From Halictus rubicundus (Eukaryota; Arthropoda; Insecta; Hymenoptera; Halictidae), in assembly GCF_050948215.1 (NCBI RefSeq), contig NC_135151.1, positions 21,512,720 to 21,576,719 on the forward strand: a stretch of DNA of 64,000 nt, given 5' to 3'. A program made the position numbers and the translations under genes. The notes under the pieces are model-generated. The model made no database searches. It saw only the letters and a list, made by a program, of their open reading frames with translations, and was not told the origin of the DNA. Position 1 is the first letter of the stretch, and every line of letters begins with the position of its first letter. Positions 11,901-21,275 of this stretch are shown one piece after another.

Positions 11901-14900
11901 CGTCTCGCAGCAAAGACTTCAGGATCCCGTCCTCGCCGTCGTGCGTATGGCCCAGTTGTTCGATTTCGTGTTGCGTCTCCTCGACAAGCGCCTTCGGTGG
12001 TGGTGGTAGTGGTGATGGTGGTGGTGGCGGTGGCGAGAGGCAAAAGACAAGACAAACGGAATGGATGAGTGGCCGTGTGAAAAATTTACGTAGTCTTGTG
12101 TATGTACGCGCGTGTATGCAGCGCGATGTCGACAAGAGCTGTCGGCCCGGGGAATGATTGTTAATATTTGCCGCGTTTCCGCGACGCGCTCCACCATAAG
12201 TTCAATATCCCCTTGTGATGCCGGAATTATTTCACCGTGTGATACGTATCCACAAATGCACGAACGAACAGCCCGTTTCGCGAATGCTAAATACTACGAA
12301 TCAATATGCGCCACGCGTCGTCCACCAGTGAATTTATATTTTCTACTCGTCCCCACTCTGGTCTCGCCTCTGCTTTTCGATGTTTCCAAGCATTCTCTGA
12401 TTTTACGATGTACGAGGGGGTCAGTCGATAAGCAAATTACAGCACCCTCTCACTTTTGTTTCGAGGGAGGCGTGTCTCTAACCGGTAGGCGGCTGTATAG
12501 AAGCAGTATTAGGGTTGATGTATTGTATAATAAATTTCAACTTGATTGCATTCGTCAGTCGTATACTACGACCTAATAATTATGTAGAGAGCCATCTGTC
12601 GAAAGCGTTCAAGTTCTAAATCGGTGTTGTCCTAAATAAGTTATCCAAAATACCTGTATCGAAAAAAATGATCCAAGTAACCAAACGTTAATTAAATAGA
12701 GTATACCATTCGAATTTCGTCTAATTTAAATATGCAGATACCAAAAGATCAGCGCATATTATTAATTTTTCTAACTATTTAAGACTTCGATACGTAGTCT
12801 AGTTCTCTAAAGATTCCTGCGAGATTTAGGCCTATGCCGGAGTCATTTCTGACCCACGCGGAAATTACACGGATACGTATCGACGGTCGCTCAAGGTTAT
12901 CCCCACCGCTACTCAGTGTCATCAGATTAAGACTCGTCTCCCACTCTACCTTACCCCTTCTACGACGCTTTTCCCCCACTTTCCGTCGGCGTGGTCACGT
13001 GACGCGTTCCGTCTCTGTCGCGCATGCGTCACAATGTCACGTGACTAATCCGGAGGAGAGAGGGTAACCGTACTCCCCTCAATTGCCCCGGTCCGGCTTG
13101 AGGGCTAATAAACGACCCTCGAATGTTTCTGTGACTGTACCAGGAATATGATTGTTTATTGTTTTATTTTTGTGTCGCATATTTTGTATGTGTTATTTGT
13201 GTCGCTTAGGAAGAAAAATGCCACGAGGATAAAACTTCCTGACAGAGAGAAAGCGATGATTAATGTTCTTCGTGTACAAAGTAAAGGCAACGTCTACATT
13301 GTGCAAAAAAATTGATCTCTCCAAAAGTGCAATTGCAGACTACATTATTAAAAGACGTAATCGCGATTGAAAAAAGGCATTCCGATTGATCGACAAAGCT
13401 GTCTCCTCGAAACGAATGAAAGATGGTTCGCGCCATTTCCAAATCTACTGAATCATTGACTGATATAAAAAGGGAGTGCCAATTCTCCTTTGTCCATGTG
13501 TCATTTTCCATTTGAAATGTATCGGAAGGTACAATCGACAGGTCCTTCCAGTTTTAAATAAAAATCAGAGGAACATTTTTCGTAGTAAGGTTGATTTAAA
13601 TGATTTTTTTTTTTTTTTGTAAAAGCTGAAATTCAATTAAAAAGTGGAGCTTCCGTTCGCTGTTGTTATTATATTGTGAGATCATGTTTCGCAGATAGCT
13701 AAGAGTTTCGTAAATGAATTTGATATAGTCTGTTTGTCATAACTTTATAAATGCTATGCAAAGTATACGCACGGCTACCAACGTTGTTGAAATGTTTAAT
13801 AGCAAATTAAATTAGCTCTGATAAATCGTCCAGATGTGACGGTTTACAGGACAAACGTATAAATTATTTAAACCCTATCCTATCAATAGGAATTTAAATT
13901 GAACGAGTGGATATCTCGTTACCAGAAACAAGCGTGTTTTCCATCTTCCACTTGAAGCCACTTTATACTGAGTACTGTGCGCACAGGATAATACACTCTT
14001 CGTATAATACAATATTTATGCGAATACTCTTCTACCCGGACTTGTGTGCGCCGCTGTTCGAATTTTATAATTACCTCGAACGAAATATTAATTAATCTTA
14101 CATTCGATTCGTACTGTCGAGACTAGAGACATTCAGTATCCGAAGGTTGATGTACAATTCATTCGCACGTTTCAGCTGTCGTTTCTTAATGCTGCATTAA
14201 TATTCATAGCGCAATATTTTGATACCGATATCGTCTCTAAAAGGGTGTTTGCAGATTCAAGTGACTTAAAATCCTGTTATAGCACTCAATTCAATTAGAT
14301 ACTCTATAGAAAGCTAACAACCACGAAACGTGAATATTAATAAAATAGCATTTAAGTGTTTTTCTTGAAGTCTTGAGAAAGTGACATAAACCTGTATCCA
14401 ACTTTGTGGAAATGATTTAGAGCGCTAGAATAAGGCAAAGCAAATGAAAGTGATACTTGGCTAAACAATATATGAAAATTATTGGATTGTTGACGAGAGG
14501 GGACCTAAGCAGATGCGGTCATTTTAATTATTCTGAACTCCTATATTCAGTAAGAAAAGAATTGATCGTTATTGTAAGACATGGGAATGAAATGAAACTG
14601 TATTTTTTCTTCTAATCACTCGAATAAGTCGAAAATAGTGTAGCAACTGTATTTTTTCTTTTAATCACTCGAATAAGTCGAAAATAGTGTAGCAACTGTA
14701 TTTTTTCTTTTAATCACTCGAATAAGTCGAAAATAGTGTAGCAACTGTATTTTTTCTTTTAATCACTCGAATAAGTCGAAAATAGTGTAGCAACATTCTT
14801 AACACTATACGTATTTAAAATAGTACATATAAATCCCTATTTGTGTATCCCTGTTTGTAATCCCTATTTGTCCCTGTTTTTTTTCTGTCCTATTTGTAAA

Positions 14901-17900
14901 TAGTACATATTTCTAAAAATTACAGGATTGAGTTTATTTAAATTCTGCGCGGTATTTGTTATCATTAGACTGCGGATTTTATGCATTTGTGACAAAAATT
15001 AGTAGGTGCAACTTAGAACAGTGACAACATTAGAAGAATTTATAGATTCTGTTATATCATTTTCAATATCAAAAAAGTTTCATAATCAAAAAGAAATAAA
15101 ATTTTTATTTCACCCCAGTTTGTTCCAATTCAGATAAAAAGTTTTTATTTTGCATAAAGATCCGCAGTCTAATTATGCTGAAATAATTTTTTGTGAAAGC
15201 ATCTATATAATTTCAATAATTTTAAAATGAATCCGAAACCGGTCATTTGAATGAGGGCTAAATTTTTCTTAACGTCTTCAGCGATTTTTGAATTTGACCT
15301 AACTCATTTTTGTCATAAATGTATGAAGTCTGCAGTGCATTCAGAGTGGTATAAGAAATTATACGACTCGACCAAAATTAAACTTGAAAAATTCAAGTCA
15401 AGAGTGGAAGGATGAAAATTCGAATGTTTAGAGTATTATGGAATTAAAGTGTTACCTGCAACCACTCGCAGAGGTTGGTAGCGATCATGTGCATCAGGCC
15501 CAATTTCGCGAGGGCGGTGTGCTTCGAGAGCTTAAGGCTCTTGCTGTTCAGAAATATGAAGTGCATCTGAGCTGTGACCAACAGCAGCCTGGCTCCCGGT
15601 GTAATCGCCCTAAACGGGCCGGAAGCTATTTCCGCCCCAATTTGCAATCCAGTAAATACCAGCGAGCCGGCGCCAAATCCCACTGCGCCGAGTCTGAGAC
15701 AAAAGCTGCCGTACTGTTGCGTCTGAGAAACAAAGATTTCATTCTACGTATCGTATTCTTGCATATTTCCCGCTAACTAGAGAACCCTAAACCATTGATC
15801 CGCACGACCAATGCGAAATATTCGAAGTACCCCTGAAACGTGGACAGTTAGCAAAAAATGATCGAACTTAATATCCCTTGTCATCAAAATTTATCTTCAC
15901 ATTCTCAACAGTGTTTGAAAATCACTGTGAAATAGCTAATAGTAATTTAGCATTGAAAGCTATCTTTTATTTCACGTCTACACGATACATGTCCACAACG
16001 CGGGCCTACCCAGGGACATGTATCGGCTAGGAGATACTATTCTTTGATATACTGCACGTAGAAGAGGACAGTATAATACGGGTCGGGTCTATCGGTGTGA
16101 ACCACTACTAATTCAATTACGAAGCTTCTTTATTTTTTATTATTTTTTTATGAGACTTTCACCGAGATATTTGTGGAATTTTTCAGATTAAAATGACACT
16201 AAACACGATATAGTACTGATGATATTCACTTGTGCAATGAACGACGAACGTTCCTTCCCATTACAATTATATTACATTGTTGTAAAAAATTGGTGAAAAA
16301 TTAGTGTAAACATGATCCGAATTATATCGTGTTTGGTTTCGTTTTAATCGGAAAAATTCGACAAATATATTGGTGAAGGTCCCATGAAAAAATAATGACT
16401 TTTATCGGCTAGATATTTGTGACATATACCGAGAAAAGACTGTGCTTGTATCCTCTTCGCTTCGATCGCTTGAATAAAATATTCGCGATCTGAACATATC
16501 AATTTGAAACGAAATGCCAGTTTTAAAATTATTTTGGACATAGACAAAATTAGTTTATCATACGATACTATTCGAAAAGATTACCTGTCCGGCATTCTCC
16601 GTTTCTCCTCTCTCGTCGAACGTGAAGGTCTGCTGTTTCTTCGCGTTCTTCTGCGTCAGATTCCTCACGGCTTTGTCCCTCAACACGATGACGTACATCG
16701 CTACAACGAAAGCGACGCTGACCAAATACAGGTACAGGTAAAATCCCTGTAAAAACGAATTGTCGTGTTGTTCGATGCGTGCGAGTGGAATTACAACCAG
16801 CCGGAAGAGTTGCTCGTACGCGAAGCACGTTGTTCGAGAGAAAAAAAAAAGAAAAAACAAAATGCTCGTCCCGGTTTTTCTTTCTATCTAACGAGTCACG
16901 GATCGAAATTGTGAGAGCGAGAAGCTCGGGTCACCTGATTCATATACGGCGGGACCCTTTCGGTCACGCTGGCTGTGACTGGCACCGCGACTCCGATGAC
17001 GATCAGCAATTTCGCGTAAAGAGTGCTCATGATCGATACCATTTCCGAGTGGCATTTTCTCCACTTCGTGGGCTTCGGTCGTTGGTCCATCATTTGCTGT
17101 TTAGCTGTCGACGAAAGCGATGGTTCGGTGAAAGTGCGCAACAGCTGCCTGCGCTCCGATTTCGAGGATTTTTGGACACGTTACAAGTTATTATTAACTC
17201 CCTCAAACTCTACAATTTGTCCCAGAGGACATCCGGTAGATTGTTTTAACAAGATAAGTGAATTTAGCCCGTTGATATTTTCCCAGTAGAAAATGTCTTT
17301 TTAGAGAACACAATTTTAAGCCTTGTGGAGAAGTTCAGACGTTACAAGTAGACAAAATAAAAATTTTCTTCGGAATTTTCAACAAACTCGAGTGAAATAG
17401 AAATTTATTTCCTTTCTCAGTATTTTTAATAGCTCGAAAATAATATAAAAGTATCTTTAGATTCTTCTAATATTCTCACTGCTTCGAATTGCACTCACTC
17501 ATTTTTGTCAAAATAAATTGTCTAGTTATAAGTCTCGCTTACGAGGGAGCATATCCAAGTCGCATATTTTAATAAAACTTTTTGTAGTTCCTAGAAAAAC
17601 ACTGAAGGGGTGAAAAGAGCCCTCAAAGTTGGGGGTGAAAAACGTACTTCATCGAATATCTTGGGGACTATTAGACCTAGAGGAATGGCGTAAATGGCAA
17701 AGTCCTGTGGTCCTCTTATAAGGAACAAATCTGCGGAAACAGATTTCGAATATCACTGTTTGTTTAACACTAGGTTTACGGAGCATTAAAACCGAGTATT
17801 TTACATTCCTTTATAAAAATAAGAAGAACGTGTCTATCCAAGTTTTCAGCCATTTTTTAATTAATACATACCTAAGGAAATAAGTTTGTCGAGTAATTCC

Positions 17901-18560
17901 ACGTAGATGAATCTTCACAATCTCAGTAATCGTAAATAAAAAATATTAGAACCCGTCATTTTGACGGGTCCCGTAAACCTAGTGTTAAACAGTATCTTAA
18001 AAGTTCGAACTTCTTTTTACAAGTTTTCGCAATTTCCCTTACTAATACTCGATTTTTATACAAGCCCGTGATCTATGAATAAAAATATGAGACACCTGTT
18101 TTTGGATTTTCTCGTTTTATACGAACGGAAGTTCTCGAGCTCGTTTCGGAGATGAGAAGATATAATCCGTGAATATAACGTTGATCTAAACGCGACTAAA
18201 CATTTCAGCGCACATTTTCGTTTTATTATCGTTATTGCTTAAGTGACCGCCATTGGTCCATTATCCCCTAAGCAGCTGTTCCGCAGTTTGATCGGCGGTC
18301 GCGTTCCGCCGGTTTCGCGGTGTTCATTGCCGAGAAATATGGGACCGTTTACCTTTCGTGGCCTCGAGAGCGTTCACGGGGACGCATGCGGCGTTAACGG
18401 GCGACAGCGGCAAGAAATTCGGTCGCTGTTTCTGCGGATCGATGTCGCTTTTCTCCAGGTGGCTCTGGTTGTTCAACACGAGCGTTTGCGCTTTGGATCC
18501 GGGCGGTTGTTGACCCGTCAAGAATTCTTGGTCCTGCGGTATACACGACGGCAGGGACAT
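8697..18560 (-). CDS. OtopL: Otopetrin-family proton channel (eight coding exons)
   Basis: Otopetrins are proton-selective channels of the plasma membrane with twelve membrane helices in two six-helix halves; in flies they act in acid sensing. Joining the exons 18560-18353, 17104-16935, 16746-16585, 15722-15456, 11991-11741, 9507-9374, 9298-9066 and 8987-8697 gives 1716 nt, 571 residues plus stop, within the usual family length. Every intron has GT-AG ends and all phases agree. Recognisable blocks in order are TLYAKLLIVIGV (helix 1), GFYLYLYLVSVAF (2), GFGAGSLVFTGLQIG (3), NLCEWLQALVEE (after 5), FPCTIEFSLICAVILFEMWK (6), RGLFGGILVVAATI (7), GVYLHCLFGVVGD (9), GKELITFLIVVNIALW (11) and VWAWTIITHVSMPLAIFYRF (12). 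Family assignment is firm. The fly paralogue it matches best (OtopLa, b or c) cannot be decided here, and the N-terminus may extend upstream. No frameshift or internal stop was seen. Confidence 0.93.
9066..9298 (-). CDS. OtopL: OtopL exon 7
   Basis: The acceptor TTTACAG is at 9299-9300 and the donor AAA|GTAAGC at 9066. It encodes residues about 398-475: the loop KLQELQQKI, helix 9 (AAAQAGVYLHCLFGVVGDIL) and helix 10 (WVLSLITDLLALMQSTSQTL). Length 233 nt; it enters in phase 1 and leaves in phase 0. The flanking introns are only 75 and 78 bp. Confidence 0.92.
9374..9507 (-). CDS. OtopL: OtopL exon 6
   Basis: The acceptor TTTCCAG precedes A GGT TTG TTC; the first base completes an Arg codon begun in exon 5. 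It encodes helix 7 (LFGGILVVAATILSLIMFF) and the start of helix 8 (IAIVQVTALDATILAL). The donor is TTAG|GTACAG. Confidence 0.92.
9572..10332. repeat. 327-bp tandem repeat, 2.3 copies, in an otopetrin intron
   Basis: Units start at 9572, 9899 and 10226 (cgcgataaggtagagtgac); the third is cut at about 10332. The first two units are almost identical. Each contains a decayed TTAACACTAGGTTTACGG-type MITE (taacactaggttcacggagc on the left, gacgggtcccataaatctatgg on the right), so a transposon copy was amplified together with its flank. Identical 97-codon frames at 9618 and 9945 are by-products. Confidence 0.85.
10526..10535. promoter_or_regulatory. GTCACGTGAC E-box palindrome
   Basis: A perfect decamer GTCACGTGAC in the intron between otopetrin exons 5 and 6. 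The same decamer recurs at 12994, 13036 and 63253. It is the preferred site of TFE/MITF-type and related bHLH-ZIP factors. Function here is not shown. Confidence 0.35.
10891..11173. mobile_element. Transib-like MITE, CACAGTGTCGCGAATGGCC family, 283 bp
   Basis: Both ends read CACAGTGTCGCGAATGGCC inward, with about 30 bp of near-perfect inverted repeat. The five bases CGCTC flank it on both sides (10886-10890 and 11174-11178). The internal sequence is unrelated to 2249-2757, but the terminal heptamer and 5-bp duplication are the same. It lies in the otopetrin intron between exons 5 and 6. No coding capacity. Confidence 0.85.
11741..11991 (-). CDS. OtopL: OtopL exon 5
   Basis: It encodes residues 270-352: ALVEETQHEIEQLGHTH, a loop, helix 6 (FPCTIEFSLICAVILFEMWK) and a hydrophilic stretch ending IDCSSSH. 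The acceptor ends in AAG rather than CAG and follows an (ACC)n tract. The donor is CACAG|GTCAGA. Continuity with exon 4 (NLCEWLQ|ALVEETQHE) fits the family. The longer open frame on this strand (11572-12135) includes intron on both sides. Confidence 0.88.
11995..12035. repeat. (GGT)n / (ACC)n microsatellite at a splice acceptor
   Basis: On the plus strand this is an imperfect GGT/GGC repeat. On the minus strand its ACC/CCA complement forms the pyrimidine-rich tract directly upstream of the exon 5 acceptor at 11992-11993. Confidence 0.85.
12036..14595. other. Otopetrin intron 4, mostly unique sequence
   Basis: Holds a bHLH-site cluster near 12994-13045 and a poly(T) run near 13605. Open frames such as 12112-12576 plus have no recognisable domain and are treated as chance. 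No transposon ends were recognised in this part of the intron. Confidence 0.4.
12994..13045. promoter_or_regulatory. Paired GTCACGTGAC sites flanking an NRF1-like palindrome
   Basis: GTCACGTGAC occurs at 12994-13003 and 13036-13045. Between them lies CGCGCATGCGTC (13019-13030), one base off the NRF1 consensus. The surrounding 150 bp are CpG-rich within an otherwise AT-rich intron. This looks like a compact promoter or enhancer. No transcript start can be assigned. Confidence 0.4.
14596..14791. repeat. 49-bp tandem repeat, four copies
   Basis: Four consecutive units begin aactgtattttttctt and end gaaaatagtgtagc; three are identical and the first differs by one base. A single divergent copy of the unit lies at 4139-4192 inside a MITE fragment, so the array probably grew from inside a GACTGCGGAT-family element. 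Confidence 0.9.
14966..15171. mobile_element. MITE of the GACTGCGGAT family
   Basis: It starts TAGACTGCGGATTTTATGC and ends GCATAAAGATCCGCAGTCTA, with TA at both ends, about 206 bp, inside otopetrin intron 4. This is one of the best-preserved copies and defines the family ends. Confidence 0.88.
15456..15722 (-). CDS. OtopL: OtopL exon 4
   Basis: The acceptor TTTCTCAG precedes ACG CAA CAG. The 89 codons hold helix 3 (LGAVGFGAGSLVFTGLQIG), the loop AEIASGPFRAITPGAR, helix 4 (LLLVTAQMHFIFL) and helix 5 (LAKLGLMHMIATNLCEWLQ). The donor is TTGCAG|GTAACA, phase 0 at both ends. This is the most strongly family-like exon. Confidence 0.95.
15974..16075. mobile_element. Decayed copy of the TCTCGATATATGTC host MITE
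   Basis: The segments tacatgtccacaacgcggg and gggacatgtatcggctagg, followed by agatactattctttg, match the left half of the host element at 19341-21412 (positions 20171-20225). The right half is not recognisable. It lies in otopetrin intron 3. Confidence 0.55.
16585..16746 (-). CDS. OtopL: OtopL exon 3
   Basis: The acceptor TTTTTACAG precedes GGA TTT TAC. The 54 codons hold helix 2 (GFYLYLYLVSVAFVVAMYVI) and a charged loop (NLTQKNAKKQQTFTFDERG). The donor is GGACAG|GTAATC, phase 0 at both ends. Confidence 0.93.
16935..17104 (-). CDS. OtopL: OtopL exon 2
   Basis: It encodes KQQMMDQRPKPTKWRKCHSEM, then helix 1 (VSIMSTLYAKLLIVIGVAV), and ends PPYMNQ at the donor CAG|GTGACC. The upstream boundary was chosen at TCGACAG|CT because this acceptor has a pyrimidine-rich tract and the phase needed to join exon 1. 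Other AG sites a little upstream do not fit the phase. Confidence 0.85.
17105..18352. other. Otopetrin intron 1
   Basis: AT-rich intron with a piggyBac-like MITE at 17764-17988. The rest shows nothing recognisable. Confidence 0.6.
17764..17988. mobile_element. piggyBac-like MITE, TTAACACTAGGTTTACGG family
   Basis: Starts TTAACACTAGGTTTACGGAG and ends GGGTCCCGTAAACCTAGTGTTAA. The TTAA at both ends fits a piggyBac-type target duplication. One inner arm has the motif GACGGGTCCCGT, preceded by its complement, giving a short hairpin. About 225 bp; copies at 20603, 36318 and 56868. Confidence 0.85.
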
Positions 18561-18574
18561 GTTGCTGCCTATAC
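18353..18574 (-). CDS. OtopL: OtopL exon 1 (first exon found)
   Basis: The donor GAAAG|GTAAAC at 18353 joins exon 2 in the right phase. The first Met is at 18560; the encoded segment (MSLPSCIPQDQEF onward) is hydrophilic, as expected for the cytosolic N-terminus. The frame continues upstream across a TTTCAG at 18575, so this may be an internal exon entered in phase 1 with the true start further upstream. The N-terminal sequence is not itself diagnostic of the family. Confidence 0.65.
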
Positions 18575-19340
18575 CTGAAATCAACGCTCTGTCGACAGGA
18601 ACGAGCACGGACGACGCATCTTATGTAGTTCGAGTTTGTTTCGATCACTCCTAATTCTGATGTTGCTTCGTCGTATTTTTTCTTTTTACATTGCATTTAA
18701 TTTTTTACCATTTTTTTATATTGCATTTATTTAGCGCCGATGGTATTACAGCCGCGACGTCGCGAACCGTTTTTCACATCGGTACACTGGCCGATACGAA
18801 TCGAATCGAATCGAATCGAATCGAATCGAATCGTTGAACCGTCCGATCGAAAATATTCCGTTCCGCGAGCCGGATTCAATGATCGTAAAATTATACGCTC
18901 TCCGCGTCGAAGTGCGTCCGCGTTTTATGGCCGAAGCACGCATGAAACCTATCGAATTTTAGCGCCGTGTCGCCGGGTTATTAAAAACACTGGCGACGAT
19001 TCCCGATGTTTTTCGCCCGGAAAACAAATGGAGAGTGCCGGCAGAAAATTAGAAATTTTCGCCAGTATATTACCCGAGAAGGCCTCTTCGGTGGTTGATC
19101 ACGGCAGTCAGGGACATGCTTTGTCGCCGGACGTGAGACGTTCTTCCTCGGGCCGATGCGAAGTAATCTCTCCCATCGACCTCCGGCAGCAGCGTTATCG
19201 TTCGCATTGCGTCGCGATTCTTCAACTCGGAACTTGAACATCATTCGATCGAGATTCAATCTACAATGTCGATCACATCGACGAGGTCTCGATACGTGTG
19301 AAAACTCTGGCACTACGTTTGGGAAATCATTATTTACCTA
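18575..19340. other. GC-rich 5' flank of the otopetrin gene
   Basis: CpG-rich DNA with overlapping frames on both strands (18740-19237 plus and 18981-19313 minus). No clear upstream exon of the otopetrin gene could be picked. Confidence 0.4.
18796..18834. repeat. (GAATC)n microsatellite
   Basis: Seven tandem GAATC/CGAAT pentamers, perfect over about 38 bp. Confidence 0.95.
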
Positions 19341-19360
19341 TACCGCGTTTACTCGATATA

Positions 19361-20169
19361 TTAGGCTGGGGAAAAAGAAATCCATTATTTTTTCCGGTAG
19401 ACGGCTGTAATGATCGATATCCCGTAAAGTATCGATCAAACAATCTCAGATTTATGCTCGTTGGAAAGGTGACATTTCGCACGAAAAAAAATTCAATTTG
19501 CTGTTTCTCGTTTGGTCCATTCAGTTGTGAGTTACAGGGTGTTCAAAATGGAAGTCAACAAAGAGAAAATTCGGTACATTTTACAGGTTTTCTTTGATAA
19601 AGGCGAAAATGCAAGCCAGACGGCTGAGATTGTGAATGGTGTTTATGGTGCCGATACTGTAACAGCCAATTATGTGCAATTTTGGTTTCGTCGATTCCGT
19701 TCAGGTATTTTTTTTTTGTCAACAACTGGACCGTTTGAAGATACCGATTGACCAGAAACGGCCAGAATTGGCCAACAGGAAAGGTGTTGTATTCCATCAG
19801 GACAACGCCACCACACGTGTCTATAGTGACTCGCCAGAAACTCCGGGAGCTTGGTTGTGAAGTTTTGATGCATCTACCATATAGTCCGGACCTGGCACCA
19901 AGGGATTACCACGTTTTTCTTGCATTGCAAAACTTCCTTAGTGGTAAGAAATTGGCATCAAGAGAAGATTGTGAAAATTGATCACTAGAGTTTTTCGACA
20001 ATAGGGACCAAGACTTCTATGAGAGAGGCTTCATGAGGCTACCTTTAAAATGGCAACAAATTATGGAACAAAACGGTGCATATTTGACCCAAATCGGACA
20101 ATCCGAAACATGTTAAATAAAGTCTTGAAGTTCACGTAAAAATGATGGATTTCTTTTTCCCCAACCTAA
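19361..20169 (+). mobile_element. Internally deleted mariner element
   Basis: The inverted ends read TTAGGCTGGGGAAAAAGAAA and TTAGGTTGGGGAAAAAGAAA, and TA flanks both sides (19359-19360 and 20170-20171). Length 809 bp against about 1.3 kb for an intact mariner. Both ends of the transposase frame remain, but the middle is missing. It sits in the left arm of a host MITE. Confidence 0.92.
19548..20116 (+). pseudogene. Mariner transposase pseudogene
   Basis: The N-terminal part from the Met at 19548 (MEVNKEKIRYILQ, then ADTVTANYVQFWFRRFRSG) is the mariner DNA-binding region. After about residue 55 the frame enters a deletion junction near 19713 and stops. The C-terminal part continues in two other frames: PELANRKGVVFHQDNA, then LMHLPYSPDLAPRDYHVF, which carries the last catalytic aspartate block of the mariner D,D34D family, then a tail ending near 20116. 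A large internal deletion plus at least one frameshift and a stop at 19981 make it inactive. Confidence 0.9.
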
Positions 20170-20602
20170 TATGTCCGAAACACGGGTCTAGGGACATATA
20201 TCGGCTAGGAGATACTATTCTTTATTCTTTAAAGGACAGCGAAGCTCTAGAGGCACCTCGCGGAGTATACACCGCGGTAGTGGGGATAGTACCGCGACAT
20301 TTATCATGCAGGCGTTGGCGACATATACAGAGTGTTCATTTGGAAAACTTTCCAGCCGAATATTTCGAAAAGTGTGGAAGGTATTAAAAAAGTGTCAGAC
20401 ACGTGTCCAAGGATTTAGAGGGGGAAATAGGGCGGCAGTATCAGTTTCTTGTTTGGGTGGCGTTTTCAAGGTCATTTGAAGGTCAACTTTGGTTTTTCGA
20501 ATGGAAACCTATATTGTTTATTATGGGATCTTATTGTACGTAAAAAGACCAGCAATTTTCGTGGGGTACTTTTTTTTATACGCGCTTTAGTTTCGGAGAT
20601 AT

Positions 20603-20790
20603 TTAACACTAGGTTTACGGAACACTAAAAGTGACTATTTTACATTGATTTATAAAAAAATAACGAGAATGTGTCTATCTAAATTTTTAGCCATTTTAAA
20701 AATAACATATACCCAAAGAAATAAATTTGTTGAGTAAATTAAAGATATTAGAACGTGTCATTTTGACGCGTCCCGTAAACCTAGTGTTAA
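20603..20790. mobile_element. piggyBac-like MITE nested in a Tc1-like element
   Basis: TTAACACTAGGTTTACGG at the left and CCCGTAAACCTAGTGTTAA at the right, 188 bp, with TTAA on both sides. It is shorter than its relatives because of an internal deletion. It is the innermost layer of the nest at 19341-21412. Confidence 0.88.
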
Positions 20791-20996
20791 AGAGAAGTAG
20801 AGCGAGGCATATTATTGTGTAAAATTCTTTGACGCAAATCGTTTATGTTTTCCAGTTGTACTAGCACGTGCCGTTTCAACACAAAATTGTCCTCTGTTCT
20901 TGTTTATGTTGTCTGTCTTTCAATATAAGATTGTGCTATTTAGTCAAGTGTGAATCATCGTAATAAGAGATACTATATCCTGGTACAATTAATAAA

Positions 20997-21275
20997 ATGG
21001 TCTATTCTTTGGAAGAACGAGTAGAAATAATTTTTATTTATGGAGCTGATGAGTGTGCTCGTCGAACCGCCGCTACGTTTAATGAGAGACATCCTGATAC
21101 ACACGTTTCTCGTACGTACGTGTTACAATTAGTTGCAAAGTTCAAGGAAACTGGATCGGTGACAAATTTAAAAAGAAACCAGCCAAAATTTATAAAAGAA
21201 GCTGATCAAATCGAAATTATAGGACAGTTTACTGGGAATCCTACTACTTCAATTCGAATAATTGAACACCTATAA
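20997..21275 (+). CDS. Transposon HTH-domain ORF (DUF4817-like), no catalytic domain
   Basis: Complete 92-residue frame beginning MVYSLEERVEIIFIYG. The pattern of an acidic N-terminal helix, YG, ARRTAATFNERHPDTH, then RTYVLQLVAKFKETGSV resembles the helix-turn-helix N-terminal domain (DUF4817) of many insect Tc1/mariner-like transposases. A full transposase would continue with a DDE domain; here the frame stops and the right arm of the element follows at once. It parallels 26661-26927 in a different element. A DNA-binding protein without transposase activity is conceivable; expression is unknown. Confidence 0.6.
   Translation: MVYSLEERVEIIFIYGADECARRTAATFNERHPDTHVSRTYVLQLVAKFKETGSVTNLKRNQPKFIKEADQIEIIGQFTGNPTTSIRIIEHL

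Noticed and set aside
11572..12135. Single 187-codon minus-strand ORF as a gene
   Set aside because: Only 11741-11991 is otopetrin exon 5; both sides are intron with clear splice sites.
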